Assembly (NCBI GenBank): GCA_051294375.1
Contig: CM119267.1
Location: 2,160,793 to 2,224,792, forward strand
Direction of reading: 5' to 3'
DNA from: Paraspadella gotoi
Lineage: Eukaryota > Chaetognatha
Length of the DNA: 64,000 nucleotides
Part shown: positions 10,827 to 23,859 of the stretch, piece after piece
How the letters are laid out: each line of letters opens with the position of its first letter
Position numbering within the stretch: the stretch's first letter is position 1
Program-made: the position numbers and the translations under genes
Notes under the pieces: generated by a model
Databases searched by the model: none
Told to the model about the DNA's origin: nothing
The model's input: the letters and a program-made list of their open reading frames with translations, nothing else

Positions 10827-13800
10827 ATTCGTTCGTCGTCATCTTTCGACGTCCGTCATCTTCGTCGTTCGTCGTCATCTTCTGTCGTCGTCGTCATCTT
10901 CGTTCGTCGTCGGTCATCTTCGACGTCGATCATCGTTCGTCAGATCGTCATCGTCGTAACGTCATCTTCGTCGTCGTTCGTCATCTTCGACGTCGTTTCA
11001 TCTTTCGTCGGGTCGTTCGTCATCTTTTCGTCGTTTCGTCTCATATTTCGTCGTCCGTCAATCTTGCGTCGTCGTCTGTCGTCATCGTTCTCGTCGTCGT
11101 CGTCATCTTCGTCGTCGTCGTCATCATTCACGCGTTCGACTCGTCAGTCCTCTCGATCGTCGTCATGCTTTCGTGCTCAGTCCGTCTATCGTCGTCGTCA
11201 TTTACGTCGTGTCGTCGTCATCTTCTCGTCTGTCCGTTCATCATCTCGTCGTCGTCAATCTTCTCGGTCGTCGTCGTCATCTTCGACGTTCGTCACTTTC
11301 GTTCGTCGTCGTCATCTTCGTGTCGTCGTCATCCTTCGTCGTCGTCGTCATCTTTTCGCGTCGTCATGCTTCGCGCTCGTCCATTTCGTCGTCGTACATC
11401 TTCGTCGTCGTCGCATTCTTCGACGTGTGCGTCGCTGTCCGTGTCCATACGACGATCCGTCGGTTCGTCGTCTCGTGTCGCTCAGAGTTCGTCGTGCATT
11501 CTTGGAATTCGACGTCCGCGTCATCTATCGTTATGTGCGTCATCTGAGCTCCGTCTTCTCGTCTTCGTCGTCGTTCGTCATCTTCGATCGTCGTTCCTGT
11601 CATATCCTCGTCGTCGTTCATCTTCGTCGTCGTCGTCATCTTCGTCGTCGTCGTCATCTTCGTCGTCGTCGTCATCTTCGCGATCGTCATCTTCGTCGCG
11701 TCGTCATCTTCGTCGTCGTCGTCTCTTCGTCGTCGTCGCTCATCTTCGACGTCGTCATTCGTCGTTCGTCAGTCGTCGTCGTCATCTTCGTCGTCGTCGT
11801 CTCGTTCGGACGTCGTCATTCTTCGTCGTCGTGGTCAATCATCTTCGTCGTCCGTCATCTTCGTCGTCGTCCGTCATCTCGAGCGTCGAGTCATTCTTCG
11901 TCTGTCGTCATCGTTGCGCGTCGTCATTCTTTCTCGTCGTCCGTCATCCGCGTGTCATCTTTCGGATCGTCGTCTTCATCTTCGTCGTCCCGTCGTCCAT
12001 CTTCTGTCGTCGTCTTCCATCTTCGACGTCGTCATCTTCGTCATCGTCATCACTTCGTCGTCGTCAATCTCTCCGTCGTACGTCATGTCATCGTCTCGAT
12101 CGTTCGTCGCTCGTCATACGTTCGTCGTCGTCATCTTCGTCGTCGTCGATCATCTTCTCTTCGACTTCTCCGTCGTCATCTTCGCTCTGTCGTGATTTGA
12201 CGTGTCATCTCTCGTCGTCGTCCGCATTCATCTTCTGTTCGTCGTCTTCATCTTCGACGTCGTCATTCTCGTCGTATCATGTCGCGTTCATCGTCGTCGT
12301 CGCATCGTTCGTCGTCGTCGTCACTTCGATCTTCTCGTCGTCATCTTCTCTGATCTCGTCGTCGTCATTTCGTCGTCGTCGTCATCTTCGTCGTCGTCGT
12401 CTGTCTTTCGACGTCGTCATTCTGTCGTCAGGTCGTCATCGTTCCATCTGTCGTGTCTTCATCCTTCGTCGATCTCGTCGTCGTCATCTTCGTCGTCGTC
12501 GTCATTTTCTGCTCTCCGTCGTCTCATCTTTCGTCGTCGTCGGTCGTCGTCATCTTCGACCGTCGTCATTCTGCGTCCGTCCGTCGGCTCACTTGTCGTC
12601 GTCTTCATCTTCACGTCGTATCTCGCGTCGTATCATCTTCGACGTCGTCATCCTTCGTCTCAATCGCTTCATCGTCGTCGTCATCTTCGTCCGTCCTCGT
12701 CGTCATCTTCGACGTCCGTCATCTTCGTCTTGTCGTCAATCGTGGTCGCTCACTTTCGTCCGTTATCTTCTAGCGTCATCTCGTCGTCGTATCATCTCGT
12801 CTCGCATTCTGCGTCGTCACTCTCTCGTCGCGTCACTTCGCGGTCATGTCGTCGTCGTGGCGTTTCATCTTTGTCCGTCGGCCTCATCGCGTCGTCATCT
12901 TCGTCGTCGCTCATCCTCGTCGTCATCTGTCGTCGTTTCGTCGTCGTATCTTCGTCTCGTCCTCGTCGTCGTTCATCTGTCGTCGTCGTCATCTTCGTCG
13001 TTCTGTCGTCGTCGTCGTCTCTCCTTCATCTTTGTCGTCGTCTTGCATCTTCCGTCCGCTTCGTCGTCGATCATCTTCGTCGTCGTCATCTTCGAGTCGT
13101 CTGTCATCCTTGTCGTCGTCGTCCATCTTCGCGTCGATTCCGTCGTCAGTCTCCTCGTCGTCCCATCTTTGTGCGTCATCTGTCGTCATTGGCGTCGCAG
13201 TCTACGTCGTGTCGTCATCGCCATTCGTACCGTCGTCATCTTCGTCGTCTCTTTCTCATTCTGTCGTCGTCGTCTCTGTCGTCATTTCGTCGTCGCATCT
13301 CTCGTCGGCTCGTCGTTCGTTCGGTCATCTTCTGGACGTCCGTCATTCTTCGTGCGTCGTCCGTGCATCTTCGTCCGTCGTCGTCATCTTCGTCTCGTCG
13401 TGTCAATCTTCGACGTCGTCATCTTCGTCATCGTCATCGTCGTTCTTCCATCTTCGTCGTCGTCCGTTTTTTTTTTTCACTTTTCTTTCGGGAAACGGGG
13501 TTCGTCATCTTCGTTTCGCTCGTTCGTCTATCTTCGTCGTCGTCGTCATCGTTCGTTCGTCCGACCGTCAATCTTCGACGTCGTCATCTTCAGCTCATCG
13601 TCATCGTCGTCCGTCATCTTCGTCGTCGCTCTCGTGCATCTTCGTCGTCGTACGTCATCTTCGTCGTCGTCGCTCATCTTCGTCGTCGTCGTCATCTTCG
13701 TCCGTCGTGTCGTTCATCTTCGTCGTCGTCCGTTATCTATCCGACGTCGTCATCTTCGGACGTCTATCTTCGGTCGACGTTCGTCGATCTTCGTCGTCGT

Positions 13801-14868
13801 TCGTTCATCTTCGTCGTTCGTCGTCATCTTCGTCGTTCGGTCGTCATCTTTCGCGCCGTCGTCATCTTCGTCGTCGGTTCGTCATCTTCGTCGGTCGTTT
13901 CGTCATCTTCGATGCGTCGTCTATCTCGTTCGGTCGTCGTCATTCTTCGACGTCGTCACTCTTCGTTCGTCGTTCGTCAGTCTTTCGTCGTCGGTCGTCA
14001 TCTTCGTGCCTGTCGTCGTCCATCTTCGAGTCAGTCATCTCGTCGTCTCGTCATGCTTCGTCGATCGTCGTCATCTTCGACGTCGTCATCTTCGTCATCG
14101 TCATCGTCGTCGTCATCTCGTCGTCGTCGTCATCTTCGTTTCGTCGTCTGTCATCTTCGTCGTCCGTCGTCATCTTCGTCGTCGTCGTCATCTCGTTCGT
14201 CGTCGTCATCTTCGTCTCGGTGCGTCAGTCATCTTCGACGTCGTCATCTCTCGACGTCGTCATCTTCGTTCGTTCGTTCGTCATCTATCGTCGTCGTCGT
14301 CATCTTTCGTCGTCGTCGTCATTCTTCGTTGTCGTCGTCATACTTTGCGACGTCGTCATCTTTCGTCGTCGTCGTCATCTCGTCGTTCGTTCGTCATCTT
14401 CGACGTCGTCATTTCGTCGTCGTCGTGCATCTTCGACGTCGTCCATCTTCGTCGTCGTCGTCATCTTCGTCGTCGTTCCGTCATCTCGTCGGTCGTCGAT
14501 ATCTTCGACGTCGTCATTCTTGCGTCGTCGTCGGTCATCTTCGTCGTCGTGCGTCATCTTTCGACGTCGTCATCTTCGTCATCGTCATCGTCGTCGTCAT
14601 CTTCGCTCGTCGTGTTCAGGCATCTCGACGTCGTCATCTTTCGTCGTCGTTCGTCATCTTCGTGGTCGTCGTCATCTTGTTTCGTCGTCGTTCATCTTTC
14701 GACCGTGTTCGTCATCTCGTCATCGTCATTCGTCGTCGTCATCTTCGTGTCGTCATCGTCGTCGTCGTCATCGTTGTCGTCTTCATTGTCGTCGTTAAAT
14801 CACCTCCTCGGTCGTTCGTCATCCTCGTCGTCGTCGTCATCGTTGGTTCGTCGTCGACGTCGTCGTCC
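10827..14868. repeat. CpG-dense GTC-type minisatellite, array 2
   Basis: The same 15-bp family as at 5,458-8,605, about 4 kb long, again with scattered indels and occasional T-runs (13,467-13,476). It gives open frames of up to about 1,400 codons in the plus direction, for the same stop-free reason. Array 1 and array 2 end in the same sequence (a GTCTTCATTGTCGTCGTTAAA-like stretch, then CACCTCCTCGGTCG), so both are probably readings of one locus. Confidence 0.95.
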
Positions 14869-15180
14869 CAGTCGGCTTCCGAGGTTCGGGTGCTCAGAAT
14901 TCTTTTATCACCGGATTGGGATTAGGAAATTTCAGGGGTTAAGGAGGAGAAAAGAGGAGGAGGAGGAGGNNNNNNNNNNNNNNNNNNAGGAGGAGGAGGA
15001 GAAAGGGAGGATATAATGAGGGAGAAGTGAAAAGAGGGACATAGTGAATCGCAAAGAGAGGAGGTTCTAAGAAAAGAAAAGAAATAGAAAGAAAAAAAAG
15101 GAAAGAAAGAAAGAAAGGAGCTCATAATGGACAAGGAAGAGGAATGACTATGAGGTTAAGGAGAAACGTGGGTGCTCTAT
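14869..15180. repeat. Block B, copy 2 (start only), containing an 18-N gap
   Basis: This copy matches the first 300 bases of block B, from the CAGTCGGCTTCCGAGG start through the GGAGGA tract to GGGTGCTCTATCTC. It then switches to unrelated sequence at about 15,181, where copies 1 and 3 continue into the CT tract. Confidence 0.85.
14970..14987. other. Assembly gap, 18 N
   Basis: Eighteen N interrupt a GGAGGAGGA tract. It is the only gap in the window not 25 N long. Confidence 0.99.
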
Positions 15181-15455
15181 CTCAAACGAGAGAGAGATAG
15201 TACAATCGGCCGGCGGGAAGGCCTTTCCCATATTCCGTATGGGCCCTAGAGGCGGGTGAAACTGGCTATGCGAAAATGCTGTGGGGTGGTAAGAGGAGGG
15301 GGGGAGAAGGGAGATGGGGAGGGAAAGAGTAAGGAAAAAGAGGAGGGGAAGAGTTTTACGAAGGGAAGAGGGAAGGTTAGAGAGAGAAGAGTTGGAGAGA
15401 GAGAGAGTGGGAATAAGAGAGAAAAGAAAGGACAAGAGAGGAAGGGGAAGTTCAT
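15181..15455. other. Single-copy purine-rich stretch
   Basis: This begins with a GC-rich piece around 15,205-15,260 (GGCCGGCGGGAAGGCC, GGGCCCTAGAGGCGGG) and continues as GGGGAGA/GAAAAG purine-rich sequence. It bridges block B and block A copy 3. Frames of 68-95 codons over it are low-complexity. No gene is supported. Confidence 0.4.
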
Positions 15456-16527
15456 AACGTGAAATGATTTAGTAGTTGGCATAAGTCAAGAGAATTGCAG
15501 CTGCGAATAACTCCTTGCCGTTTCTCGTCTCTCTCTCTCTCTCATCTCTCTTCTCTCTAGCTCTCCTCTGCTCCATCTCTCGTCTGCTCTCTCTCTCTCT
15601 CTGCTCTCTCTCGTCTTATACCTTTTCAACAGGCTCGATTGAGCAGAACGTCAGCATAAATCGTCATTTTAAATTTTTTTTCGCTTTTTTTGTTTCGATT
15701 TCCGCTGTTGAGGGAATTTACATTCAAGTAAAAGAGGAATCAGTATTTTTATTAAGTATTCCAATGATAGAAAGGGCAGCGCGCACAACTATGACGAGCG
15801 ACGACGACAACGACGGACGCCGGGCTAAACCATTCAACTTTGCCGGAAATGAATCCGAATTTATAGTTTTTTTAGGACTCGGAATTTCATTTGTTGACAT
15901 CGAATCGGAAAACTTGACCATAAAATGTGCGCTTATAAATTGAGTTCTTAATATTGTGGTTTTTTTGTGGTTTTTATTATTTTATAGTTTATACTATACA
16001 AATTTAAAATGTAAGTTAAGTGCAGTTTAAGAATTAATTAAATTAAGCAGAATGTGGTGGTATATTCACAGCATATATAGCTGCAGCCAATCCGCGATGG
16101 CTCAGAGGGGGAACACACCATGCCGTCCGGCGTTAATGGATTCCAGTCTACAGTCCTAACGCCTTCCTCTGCGTTGGCAAAAGCGAGACCTGTCATAGGT
16201 AACCGCGGCCAAGTGACGCGGAGGACACACTGAGGGTCCGAAGCCCGCCAAAGGGCAAACAGTGACATTCCGCGCATCCCAATGGATTTCAGCAGGGCAA
16301 CCCGGCTGTTGACATAAGGACCCCTTTAAAAAAAATATGGAAAAATTAAATATTTTTTCGTAACAATCGAGGAAATTTAAGCACATAGAAATAGCATGGA
16401 GTTATTCTTGAACGAGGTAAAGATAATAAATCACAAACGTCTTTGAAACAATTAGTTTTGTATTGTTATATATCAATTAATCAGTTAATATGCATCGCGC
16501 CTCCATATTAATGTACTGCGTCACAGC

Positions 16528-16762
16528 CTGTAAATAAATTGTTGAATCCCCGAAAAAATAATGAATGCGGGATTGAAAAGTAGGATGAAGTAAGCCAGCG
16601 GCCACCGTTTGGCGTAGACGAGATAAGGAAACATGTTCCATGTGACAAGAGTGAGAGCGAGAACGAGGACGAGAGTGAGCTGGAGTCGCCCACCCCAAGT
16701 GAAGTCGAGCGTCTCCCATTGATTTCGGGTTCAATGGTTTCGGCGCGAAGTTTGTTTTGCTG
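16528..16762 (-). pseudogene. SLC6-like TM1 exon, copy 3, frameshifted
   Basis: The third copy of the exon at 2,829-3,052. The donor CAG (16,528-16,530) and the start Met (16,717-16,719) are recognisable. Inserted bases such as GTCGAGCG for GTCGACG break the frame, and the FPYL/NGG region is only readable by switching frames. As the whole surrounding block carries random insertions, this is more likely a read-quality artefact than an independent pseudogene. Confidence 0.5.
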
Positions 16763-17673
16763 TTTCGCTGTTTGTTTTTTTTTGTTTTTTTTAATAATAG
16801 AAAATACACAATACAGTTAGTTGTGAAAAGTGAAAAGAGTGGATTTAATATAGATCGCAATGGCTGAGCGAGGCTAAAATCATTGTCGTCTCAACCGAGC
16901 AAGAAAAATACTTTCCGCTTTTTTAAGCTACTAAATACTAACAGATGAGAATATTCGAATATTAATTGGGAAAACTAAGTTAATTATTGAAAACTTTTAA
17001 AGTATTGCTGAAATGGGTAAAATATGACTATTATGAAAACCGAATCAAGAAGTAATATGAGAAATTATCTAAACTGCTGGCAGATATGTAAATGAGCATT
17101 TAAGAAACTGCAAATCTCATTTTGTAAGGAAGCCGCAAAATTATTCTCCTACAGTCACAGTCGCTTGGGCATTTCCTGACTAAAATATGACGCCAGTGCA
17201 CTGATGGTCAGTAGCACCTTCGCTAGTTTTGTTGAGGAAACACTGCGGCCCTCGGTATTATCGAGCGGTCCTGATATATAAAGATATTATTTTAATTATG
17301 TTTATAAGCAACGGCAAGTGAATTTAACGCTTCGACGAGTAAAGCGCGTGCGCCAAAATCAGCTGAAAATTAAAAACATGTTTTATTCTTTTTGAGTCTC
17401 CCTCTTTCACTGATGATGACTTAGAAAAAATAAGGCGAAAAAATATGGCCAAACAAAAAAGTTTGTTTTTTAAATTTTACTCGACTGTCTTCTCCATTAT
17501 GATAATTAAATTATTCAATTTAAAACAACTGGTTTTGGCAGAAGGCTCAGTAATGTTTACTGTGTATTTTATTTTAATTAAAAATTTTATTTATATTTTA
17601 TTGGCGTTTTGAAATAAATATTGTGAGAGGTGAATGCGACGGTAAAAGTTTTTATGAGAGCCAAAATGAGAGA

Positions 17674-17754
<81 letters not shown>

Positions 17755-18629
17755 AAGGAAACAGAGGTGGTGAGTGAATTCGATGTTGTGACGGGTTTTT
17801 CATTAACGAAGCTGCGCAATACAAACCACAGGGTTGGATTTCAGAAGGATTTTTTCAGTACGAAGGTATGCAAACCCGGTTGTTAGAGAAAGCGAGATTG
17901 AGTGGAGAGAAAAGAGAGGAGAGGAGAGAGAGAGAGAGAGAGGAGAGAAGAAGAGAGAGAGAGAGAGAGAAGAGAGAGAAAGGAGAGAGAGAGAGCGGAA
18001 GAAAAGATGCTAAGAAATGTCTCGAAGGGTAGGGCTTGGTTCAAACTTTCGGATTTGATGAGCTGCCTCTTGAACAGAGGATTATATAGCCCTAACAGTC
18101 GCTTTGGTCTATGATGAATATTGTTTAAATGTGAAAGAAATTGATTGTAGTTTTAATTAGTCCGGAATTAAAATAAAAGTTCATCATTTTTATCAGCTGT
18201 ATTTTAGTAGGCAATTTGAAATTATTAAATAAAAGATTGAATTACAAGTTATTTCATTATCTACTAATGGTAAAAAGCTAAAATAGATCTCCTTTCGCGC
18301 GTCGGAAACATAAAGAAGCGTGTTTCGATATTCTTTAACGACAGATTGCGCCTTTAGCTCGCCGAGGGGATCGGTGATGAGGGGTTGTCAAACAAATGGG
18401 CTAGGCGCTAGCTGTCAGTAATAATTATCGGTAATTAATGTTTTACTGATGGTGTTTGATAATTTTTATAAAAAGAAACTATCATTAAATCAGCATGATT
18501 ATTTGTAAACTCGTAGGTGGATATAATTTGTTAAAATTTACGATTTATTTACGTAATGACACATGGATCTTCTGAGAATAAACCAATGAAGAGAACCAGT
18601 AATTATTGATTAAGTGTTAAATGACCAGA

Positions 18630-18815
18630 ATCCGTTCAATATAAGCAGTCGCTGAGCTTTTTCGGATCAGGCTGTACACCATGTTACATAAGGCGGGTTA
18701 AGCGCCCCGTCCCTTTAAACTGCCAGACGACACGCGGGCTAGTAACCGCGCGGATGACCGTTTGGGTTGGGAGGCGAATGACTTGCCTCCGGCACCTAAT
18801 GGCTAGCTGATTGAA
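18630..18815 (-). mobile_element. SINE-like sequence, copy in block A copy 3
   Basis: This is the same sequence as 4,640-4,876. The A-box-like part is intact (CTTGCCTCCGGCA on plus, 18,782-18,794), but the B-box-like part is disrupted by inserted bases (GGCTAGTAACC at about 18,738). It is part of the duplicated block and so not an independent insertion. Confidence 0.35.
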
Positions 18816-19805
18816 CGGTTGGGTTGGATTTTAGTACCACCATACCCAATTAACTCTGAAACTTTTTTTTGAGTGTTGACAAATTCTTAACCTGATAGAT
18901 AAGCCAAAAGTTAAAAATAATTACTAAATCATAAACATTTACTTAAGTGAACTTTATGAGAAAAAACTGACTAATTTTCTTTTTTAACGTTTTTACAAAA
19001 TTGAATTAGATAAACAAAAGTGACTCGTGAGGGATTTGATGGATGTTTGAATGGGAGCGAATATATTATGGGTTGTCGTTCGTCGTGCGGTCCGTCGTCG
19101 TCGTTATTTGCTCAATTATACCCGAGTTCGGCAGGCAAAAAGAGGGTGACTTAGATTCACCGTCCTAAGAATGGACAAAGAGAGTGATTTAATTCACGTC
19201 CTAAGAAATGACAAGAGGTTGGATTGTAATTCAATCACTAAAATGACAAAGAGGTGATGTTAATTCCACATCCTAAAATGACAAAAGGTGATTTAATTCA
19301 CGTCCTAAAATGAGCAAATGGAGGTGACTTAATTTCACTCCTAAAAGTGACAAGAAGAGGTGACTTAATTTTCACTCCTAAAATGAAATTATCAATGGGA
19401 CATCGACGTCGTGTGGCACAATATCATTTTTAATGCAGCGATGAGAATGAATAAGACTGAAGTAAGCCTGCTGTCATCCGTCATCCATGCATCATTCATG
19501 CAATGATATCTATCTTCTTTTTTTTTTCTCATCATCATCATATCATCATCATCGATCGTCGATTCGTCATGACATCCATCATGCGGTCGTAATATCGTCG
19601 TTCCCTTTGCGTCGTCGTCGTCATTCATCTTCGTCGTCGTCATCTTTCGTCGTCCGTCATCATCTTCGTCATCGTCGTCAATCGTCCGTTCGTCGTCGTC
19701 ATTGTCGATCATTCGTCGTCGTCGTCATCTTGTCGGTCGGTCGTCAATTCGTCGTCCCGTCATGCGTCGTCGTTTCCGTTCATGTGTCGTCGTCCCGTCG
19801 TCGTC

Positions 19806-21386
19806 CCAGTCGGCTTCCGAGGTTCGGGTGCTCAGAATTCTTTTATCACCGGATTGGGATTAGGAAATTTCAGGGGTTAAGGAGGAGAAAAGAGGAGGAG
19901 GAAAGGAGGAAGAGGAGGAGGAGGAGGAGGAGAAAGGGAGGATATAATGAGGGAGAAGTGAAAAGAGGGACATAGTGAATCGCAAAGAGAGGAGGTTCTA
20001 AGAAAGAAAAGAAATAGAAAGAAAAAAAGGAAAGAAAGAAGAAAGGAGCTCATAATGGACAAGGAAGAGGAATGACTATGAGTTAAGGAAGAAACGTGGG
20101 TGCTCTATCTCCTATCGCGCTTCTCTCTGCTCTCTCTTTTCTCTCTCTCTCTCTCTCGTCTCTCTCTCTCATCTCTCTCATCTCTCTCTCTCTCTCTCTC
20201 TCTATCTCGTCTCTCTCTCTCTCTCTCTCGCGCCTTGGTGTAAATATATCGAAAAAAATGATATCCTCAAAGAATTTGAGCCTTCAGATTCTTTTTCGTC
20301 GTGGACGTTTCTCGGCGTCGGCGGTCAGTCCGGTCGTGCGGATCGTCGTTGTTTTCGTCGTCGTCGTCCTCGCGTCGTCGTCATCATCGTCTTCGTCGGT
20401 CATTCATCATCACATCTCGTCGTCGTCGTCAATCGTTTTTTTTTTCTCGTCTGGTCATCGTCCTCGTCTTCGTCGTTGTTATCGTCGCGTCGTCTTCGGT
20501 AGTCGACGTCGTCATTTTCATCGTCACCTTTATCGTCATGCGTCGTCATCGTCCTCGTCGTCGTCGTCGTCGTCATTCCCATCGTCAAGGAAATCTAAAC
20601 AAACGAGTTTCTCTTTTCTCGTCATTCGATTCAATCGAAAGTTAAAAAAAAAAAGAGCCGGATAGAGACAAGAGTCGAAAAAGGGGGAGGGGAAAAGAAA
20701 AGCAGTTAGAGGGAGATAGAGTCACGGGAATTGCTTCCCATTTTTCCGATGGAATTCGGACGATTTGCGCCTCGAAATGCGAAGAAGGAGGGGGAGAGGG
20801 GGGAGGAAGCGGAAAAAGGGGGAGGGAAAGGGGGAAAGGGGGAAGGGGAAGAGGAAAGGGGATGGGGAATGGGGAGGAAAAGGAAAGGGGAAATGGGGAA
20901 TGGGGGGAAAGGGAAAGGGGAAATGGATAGGGGAATAAGAATGTTGGGAAAGCGGGAAAGGAAGGATTGGGAAAGGGAAAAGAAAACCGGGCAATTGGAA
21001 AAGGGGAAGGGGAAAGGGGGAAGGGGCAAAGGGGAAAGGGAAGGGAAAAGGTGCAAAGGGAATAGAGGAAAGGGTGAGAGGGGAGGGGGACCCCGGGGTG
21101 GGGAAGGGAGATGGTTGAAGGAAATTTGTGGGGGAAGTGGAAATTAAAATTTCGATGGTTGCATTTTTTCACGATGGTCACAGGTGAGCTAGCGAAGATG
21201 TAAAAAACATCTTACAGAGCACAAATTTGTGAGGAACTAAGCAAATATAAGGATTTTTATAAGGATTTTAAAAGTAAAGGTGATCGACGAGGCAGAAGCG
21301 GGCAGACGGGCAGTAGACGGAGAGTAGAGAGAGAGAGAGAAGAGAGAGAGGAGAGAGAGAGGAGAAGAGAGAGAGAGAGAGAGAGA
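19806..21386. repeat. Block B, copy 3
   Basis: This copy is collinear with 8,606-10,100: start sequence, GGAGGA tract, CT tract (20,121-20,230), GTC stretch, polypurine tract (20,785-21,115), GA tract. It ends inside the GA tract at a 25-N gap. No gene is supported. Confidence 0.85.
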
Positions 21387-21411
21387 NNNNNNNNNNNNNN
21401 NNNNNNNNNNN
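21387..21411. other. Assembly gap, 25 N
   Basis: Exactly 25 N. The left side ends in GA repeat. The right side restarts inside the CT tract of the next block B copy, so the two sides are not simply adjacent. Confidence 0.99.
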
Positions 21412-21427
21412 GCGTCTTGCTCTCTCT

Positions 21428-21468
<41 letters not shown>

Positions 21469-22517
21469 TCTCTCTCTCATCTCTCTCTCTACTCTCTCTC
21501 TCTCTCGTCTCTCTCTCTCTTCTTCTCTCGCGGCCTTGGTGTAAATATATCGAAAAAAAATGTATTCCTCAAAGAATTGAGCCTTCAGATTCTTTTTCGT
21601 CGTGGACGTTCTCGGCGTCGGCGTCGTCAGTCGTCGTCGTCGTTGTTATTTGTCGTCGTTCTCGTCTCCGTCGTCGTCATCATCGCTTTCGTCGTCATCA
21701 TCATCATCATCGTCGTCGCGTCGTCATCTTCATCATATCGTCGTCGTCGTCATCGTTTTTTTTCGTCTGGTCATCGTCCTCGTCTTCGTCGTTGTTATCG
21801 TCGTCGTCTTCGTAGTCGACGTCGTCATATTTCATCGTCACCTTTATCGTCATCGTCGTCATCGTCCTCGTCGTCGTCGTCGTCGTCATTCCCATCGTCA
21901 AGGAAATCTAAACAAACGAGTTTCTCTTTTCTCGTCATTCGATTCAATCGAAATTAAAAAAAAAAAGCGCCGGATAGAGACAAGAGTCGAAAAAGGGGGA
22001 GGGGAAAAGAAAAGCAGTTAGAGGGAGATAGAGTCACGGGAATTGGCTTCCCATTTTTTCCGATGGAATTCGGACGATTTGCGCCATCGAAATGCGAAGA
22101 AGGGGGGAGAGGGGGGAGGAAGGGAAAAGGGGGAGGGGAAACGGGGGAAAGAGGGGTAGAGGGGAAGAGGAAAGGGGATGGGGAAGGGAGAGAAAAGGAA
22201 AAGGGGATAATGGGGAATGGGGGGAAAGGGAAAGGGGAAATGGGATAGGGAATAAGAATGCTTGGAAAGGGGAAAGGCAGATTGGCGAAAGGGAAAAAGA
22301 AAACCGGGATTGGAAAAGGGGAAGGGGAAAGGGGGAAGGGGAAAGGGGAAAGGGAAGGGAAAAGGTGAAAGGGGAATAGAGGAAAGGGTAGAGGGGGAGG
22401 GGGACCCACCGGGGAGTGGGGAAGGGAGATGGTTGAAGAAATTTGCGGGGGAAGTTGGAAATTAAAATTATTCTCTTCTCTTTTGAAAGAAAGAAAGAAA
22501 GAAAGAGAGAGAAAGAG

Positions 22518-22551
<34 letters not shown>

Positions 22552-23035
22552 TGAGAGTGAGAGAGAGACGATGACATAATCGAGACAGACTCCATCGTTG
22601 GATCAAATTCTCTTTTTACGTTTTAACCATTTTAGAGCGAGTGACTAGAATAAACAATTAGTTTATTGTTATTTTATCTTTAATATAATTATGCGTCTGA
22701 ATTGAATGCAAATTATAATCGGTACAGTTCGATCAAATTTTTTATTCTGATCGGACGAGATTGATGATGCAACCATCTAAGTTCGGAATGACTCGAAATG
22801 TTCTAAAAGTGACAGTAACGACAACGACAACGACAACAACGACAACAACAAGGACGATTCCAACGCTCGTTTAAAAGGAGAAATGTTTACTCATTGGATT
22901 CGACAAAAAACTTTTTTTCTTTTTTTCTCCAAAAAAAAAGTTTGACAAAAGAAAAACGAAAAGAGAAAAAAAAGTTTCATTTGGAAGAAAAGATTAGAAC
23001 GAAAAAGCGAAGGGACATCTAAAGCCTTTGATTGA
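21412..23035. repeat. Block B, copy 4
   Basis: This begins inside the CT tract and continues through the GTC stretch, the polypurine tract (22,095-22,425), a GAAA/GA tract (22,488-22,570) and the AT-rich tail that matches 10,220-10,650. A short GACAAC repeat (22,817-22,850) is cleaner here than in copy 1. No gene is supported. Confidence 0.85.
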
Positions 23036-23640
23036 AACTTTGATAGTGAGTAGAGAAATGCAGAGAGAGAGGGACAAACGACCAGACTGGATAGAGAGAT
23101 GAGAGAAGGAGAGAGAGAGAGAGAGAGTAGAGAGAGAGAGAGAGAGAGAGAAGAGAGAGAGAAGAGAGAAGGAGAGAGAGAGAGAGAAAGAAGAGAGATA
23201 TAGGAAATAAGAGGGAAAAAAAGTAGCGAAAATGGGGAAGGAAAAAGGGGGACGTGGCAAGCTAGGAGGGAATCATCGTGCTTNNNNNNNNNNNNNNNNN
23301 NNNNNNNNGGGATGAGATTAGGAATAGAAGGGAAAATAAGATAGAGAAAGAATGGAAGGAAAATAGGTGGGGACGTGGCAGAGAGCTAGAGGCGAACATC
23401 GTCTTAACCCTTGAGATTGGCAACTTTTGTGCGAGGAGTCGGGAAATCACTAAGCAGCCTCTGATATTGGGAGCAGATGAGAGGAGAGAGAGAGAGAGAA
23501 GAGAGAGCAGAGAGAGAGAGAGAGAGGAAGAGATGAGAGAGAGAGAGAATGAGAGAGAGAGAAAAAAAAGAGTGAGAAATGAATTCTGTGGAGAAGGCAT
23601 TAATGATAATGACACTACAACTTAACTACGACGTTGAATG
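23036..23640. other. GA-rich sequence with self-overlapping contig ends around a gap
   Basis: GA tracts occupy 23,108-23,200 and 23,478-23,580. The pieces on either side of the gap resemble each other: about 23,204-23,283 and 23,312-23,400 share GGAAAATAAG-type sequence, GGGACGTGGCA and a CATCGT end. The gap therefore probably separates two readings of the same 90 bases. 23,640-23,860 holds nothing I can support. Confidence 0.6.
23284..23308. other. Assembly gap, 25 N
   Basis: Exactly 25 N, flanked by similar sequence on both sides. Confidence 0.99.
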
Positions 23641-23859
23641 TCGCTAATGACTCGAGAGTCGAAGAAAGGATCGGTCCAGTTATCACTACGAAGTGAGTTT
23701 CCTCTCGAGCTAATCACTACTGGCAAGTAGAGGGAGAGATCGACTAGAGTTTCTTTAAATAATTGATTGGTTCTTAATCAGAGGAAACGACGACCGAAAA
23801 AAAAAGATTGGGAAAAGAAAAGAAAGAAGAAAAAGAGTTGAATGGATAATGGAGAAAAG

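Larger units (their letters stand above)
15456..19805. repeat. Block A, copy 3 (noisy)
   Basis: This copy is collinear with 1,856-8,605 but full of single inserted bases at positions that differ from unit to unit. Its GTC array (about 19,555-19,805) is only about 250 bp against 3 kb in copy 2. It includes the CT tract (15,530-15,615), an SLC6-like exon copy, GA tracts (17,663-17,757 and 17,900-17,998) and a SINE-like copy. It also includes the 32-bp minisatellite (19,133-19,386). No additional gene is seen. Confidence 0.85.

Noticed and set aside
5684-15016. Open frames of about 950 and 1,450 codons, Ser/Arg/Val-rich
   Set aside because: They are translations of a 15-bp GTC-type repeat that has no stop codon in the plus frames. 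The composition simply cycles among Ser, His-Leu-Arg and Ile-Phe-Val readings, with no domain and no splice signal.
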